Position numbers and translations under genes: made by a program. Positions 63,485 to 64,000 of a stretch of DNA of 64,000 nucleotides are shown one piece after another. A model generated the notes under the pieces. The model was not told where the DNA came from. It did not search any database and saw only the letters and a list, made by a program, of their open reading frames with translations. Each line of letters begins with the position of its first letter. Position 1 is the stretch's first letter. Source of the stretch: Streptomyces cynarae (GTDB lineage Bacteria; Actinomycetota; Actinomycetes; Streptomycetales; Streptomycetaceae); contig NZ_CP106794.1 in the NCBI RefSeq assembly GCF_025642135.1, forward strand, positions 244,447 through 308,446, in the 5' to 3' direction.

Positions 63485-64000
63485 ATGGCGCAGAAGACTG
63501 ATGACAACAAAGGCAACCGGTTCTGCAAGGCCTGCGGCACGCCGGCCGAAGATGGGAAACTCTGCAAGCACTGCGGCGCCGTCCTGGACCTCCCTGACAG
63601 TGCGGGGCTGACCGAAGACCAAGGTGCAGCAGTACGCCGCGACTTCGAAGGCCCACTCAGCAGCAAAAACAAGGGTGAGCAGTACGGCAGAAGCGAAAAA
63701 CCCCGACTGCTGAACAGCGCGCCCTGGGGTACACGGCTCCGCATGGCACCGAAGATTGAACGTATCCAGTTCCTGCGGGCCGTGCGGCAGCTGCATCGCG
63801 TCCGCTCCTTCTACGCCGTGGGTGTCCTGCTGTGGGCGGGCTCTGCGGCCTGGACCGGCTGGCAGGCGCCCGGGAGCCGGCAGATGTGGGTGTCCGTCCT
63901 CCTCTTGGCCGTCTTTACCGGTCTCCTCGCCATCGCCAGCCTGTCCCTGCGGCGTCTCGCGGTCCCCCCGACAGGTCGGCCCGCGCATCACGCCGCCTCG
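63485..64000 (+). CDS. Zinc-ribbon membrane protein, 3' end outside window
   Basis: 172 residues are visible and the frame is open at the edge. The N-terminus has a zinc ribbon, 'RFCKACGTPAEDGKLCKHCG'. Two membrane helices follow: 'FYAVGVLLWAGSAAWTGWQA' and 'MWVSVLLLAVFTGLLAIASL'. ATG 63485 is preceded by GGGGAGAGCC. The 5' part has more A at third positions than its neighbours, hinting at a different source. Function unknown; a zinc_ribbon_2-type membrane protein. Confidence 0.7.
   Translation, partial: MAQKTDDNKGNRFCKACGTPAEDGKLCKHCGAVLDLPDSAGLTEDQGAAVRRDFEGPLSSKNKGEQYGRSEKPRLLNSAPWGTRLRMAPKIERIQFLRAVRQLHRVRSFYAVGVLLWAGSAAWTGWQAPGSRQMWVSVLLLAVFTGLLAIASLSLRRLAVPPTGRPAHHAAS

Noticed and set aside
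1..64000. CRISPR array
   Set aside because: No regularly spaced direct repeats were found; the GTCCCT iterons are short, irregularly spaced and in both orientations.
1..64000. Telomere sequence within the window
   Set aside because: No dense series of large palindromes typical of Streptomyces telomeres occurs at either edge, although telomere-related genes are present.

Overview
The window looks like a linear replicon, or chromosome arm, of a Streptomyces-type actinomycete. GC is very high, GTG starts are frequent, strong hairpins lack U-tracts, and many genes belong to families typical of the ends of linear Streptomyces replicons. The clearest markers are two homologues of the telomere terminal protein Tpg (8696-9250 and 59934-60491), the broken 3' end of a tap gene directly before the first tpg, a telomeric-type helicase with helicase-associated (HA) repeats (60642-63181), two HA-domain remnants, and a MobF relaxase.

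Layout. 0-5.2 kb: a HEAT-like repeat protein and an orphan error-prone DNA polymerase (dnaE2) with an SOS-like box at its start. 5.2-9.3 kb: a non-coding stretch with scattered iteron-like repeats, two winged-helix proteins (possible Rep pair), a GNAT, tap' and tpg. 9.3-12.3 kb: a frameshifted IS701-like element, a second GNAT and an MFS remnant. 12.3-16.2 kb: a second replication-type module with paired GTCCCT iterons, a prim-pol, a D5/P4-type helicase and two small coupled genes. 16.2-20.7 kb: an IS5-type element and an ISL3 element, each interrupting a gene. 21-31.4 kb: small accessory genes, regulators, an AlbA_2 protein, and fragments of an ISL3 transposase and a helicase. 31.9-36.8 kb: four co-directional genes, NUDIX hydrolase, two-TM protein, TIR-TM-WD40 protein and lipoprotein, which I regard as the best candidate for an undescribed system. 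37-44.3 kb: two ISL3 elements with exact 8-bp target duplications, each carrying a non-transposase passenger gene, flanking an ECF41 sigma factor/AhpD-like pair. 44.5-51.2 kb: lipoprotein, toxin-antitoxin-like pair, HEAT protein, XRE regulator/SDR pair and a DUF1048 relic. 51.3-54.8 kb: DUF6262-like protein, twin palindromes and relaxase. 54.7-59.9 kb: a TnsB/TnsC-type transposon with a partial duplication. 59.9-64 kb: second tpg, helicase, and a zinc-ribbon membrane protein cut by the window edge.

How it fits together. Two iteron/rep-type loci, two divergent tpg genes and only one (broken) tap suggest a mosaic or cointegrate of at least two linear replicons, further shuffled by insertion sequences. 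Mobility would come from the MobF relaxase and the Tn7-like module. Many reading frames carry single-base frameshifts; some are probably real pseudogenes, but assembly indels cannot be excluded from the sequence alone.
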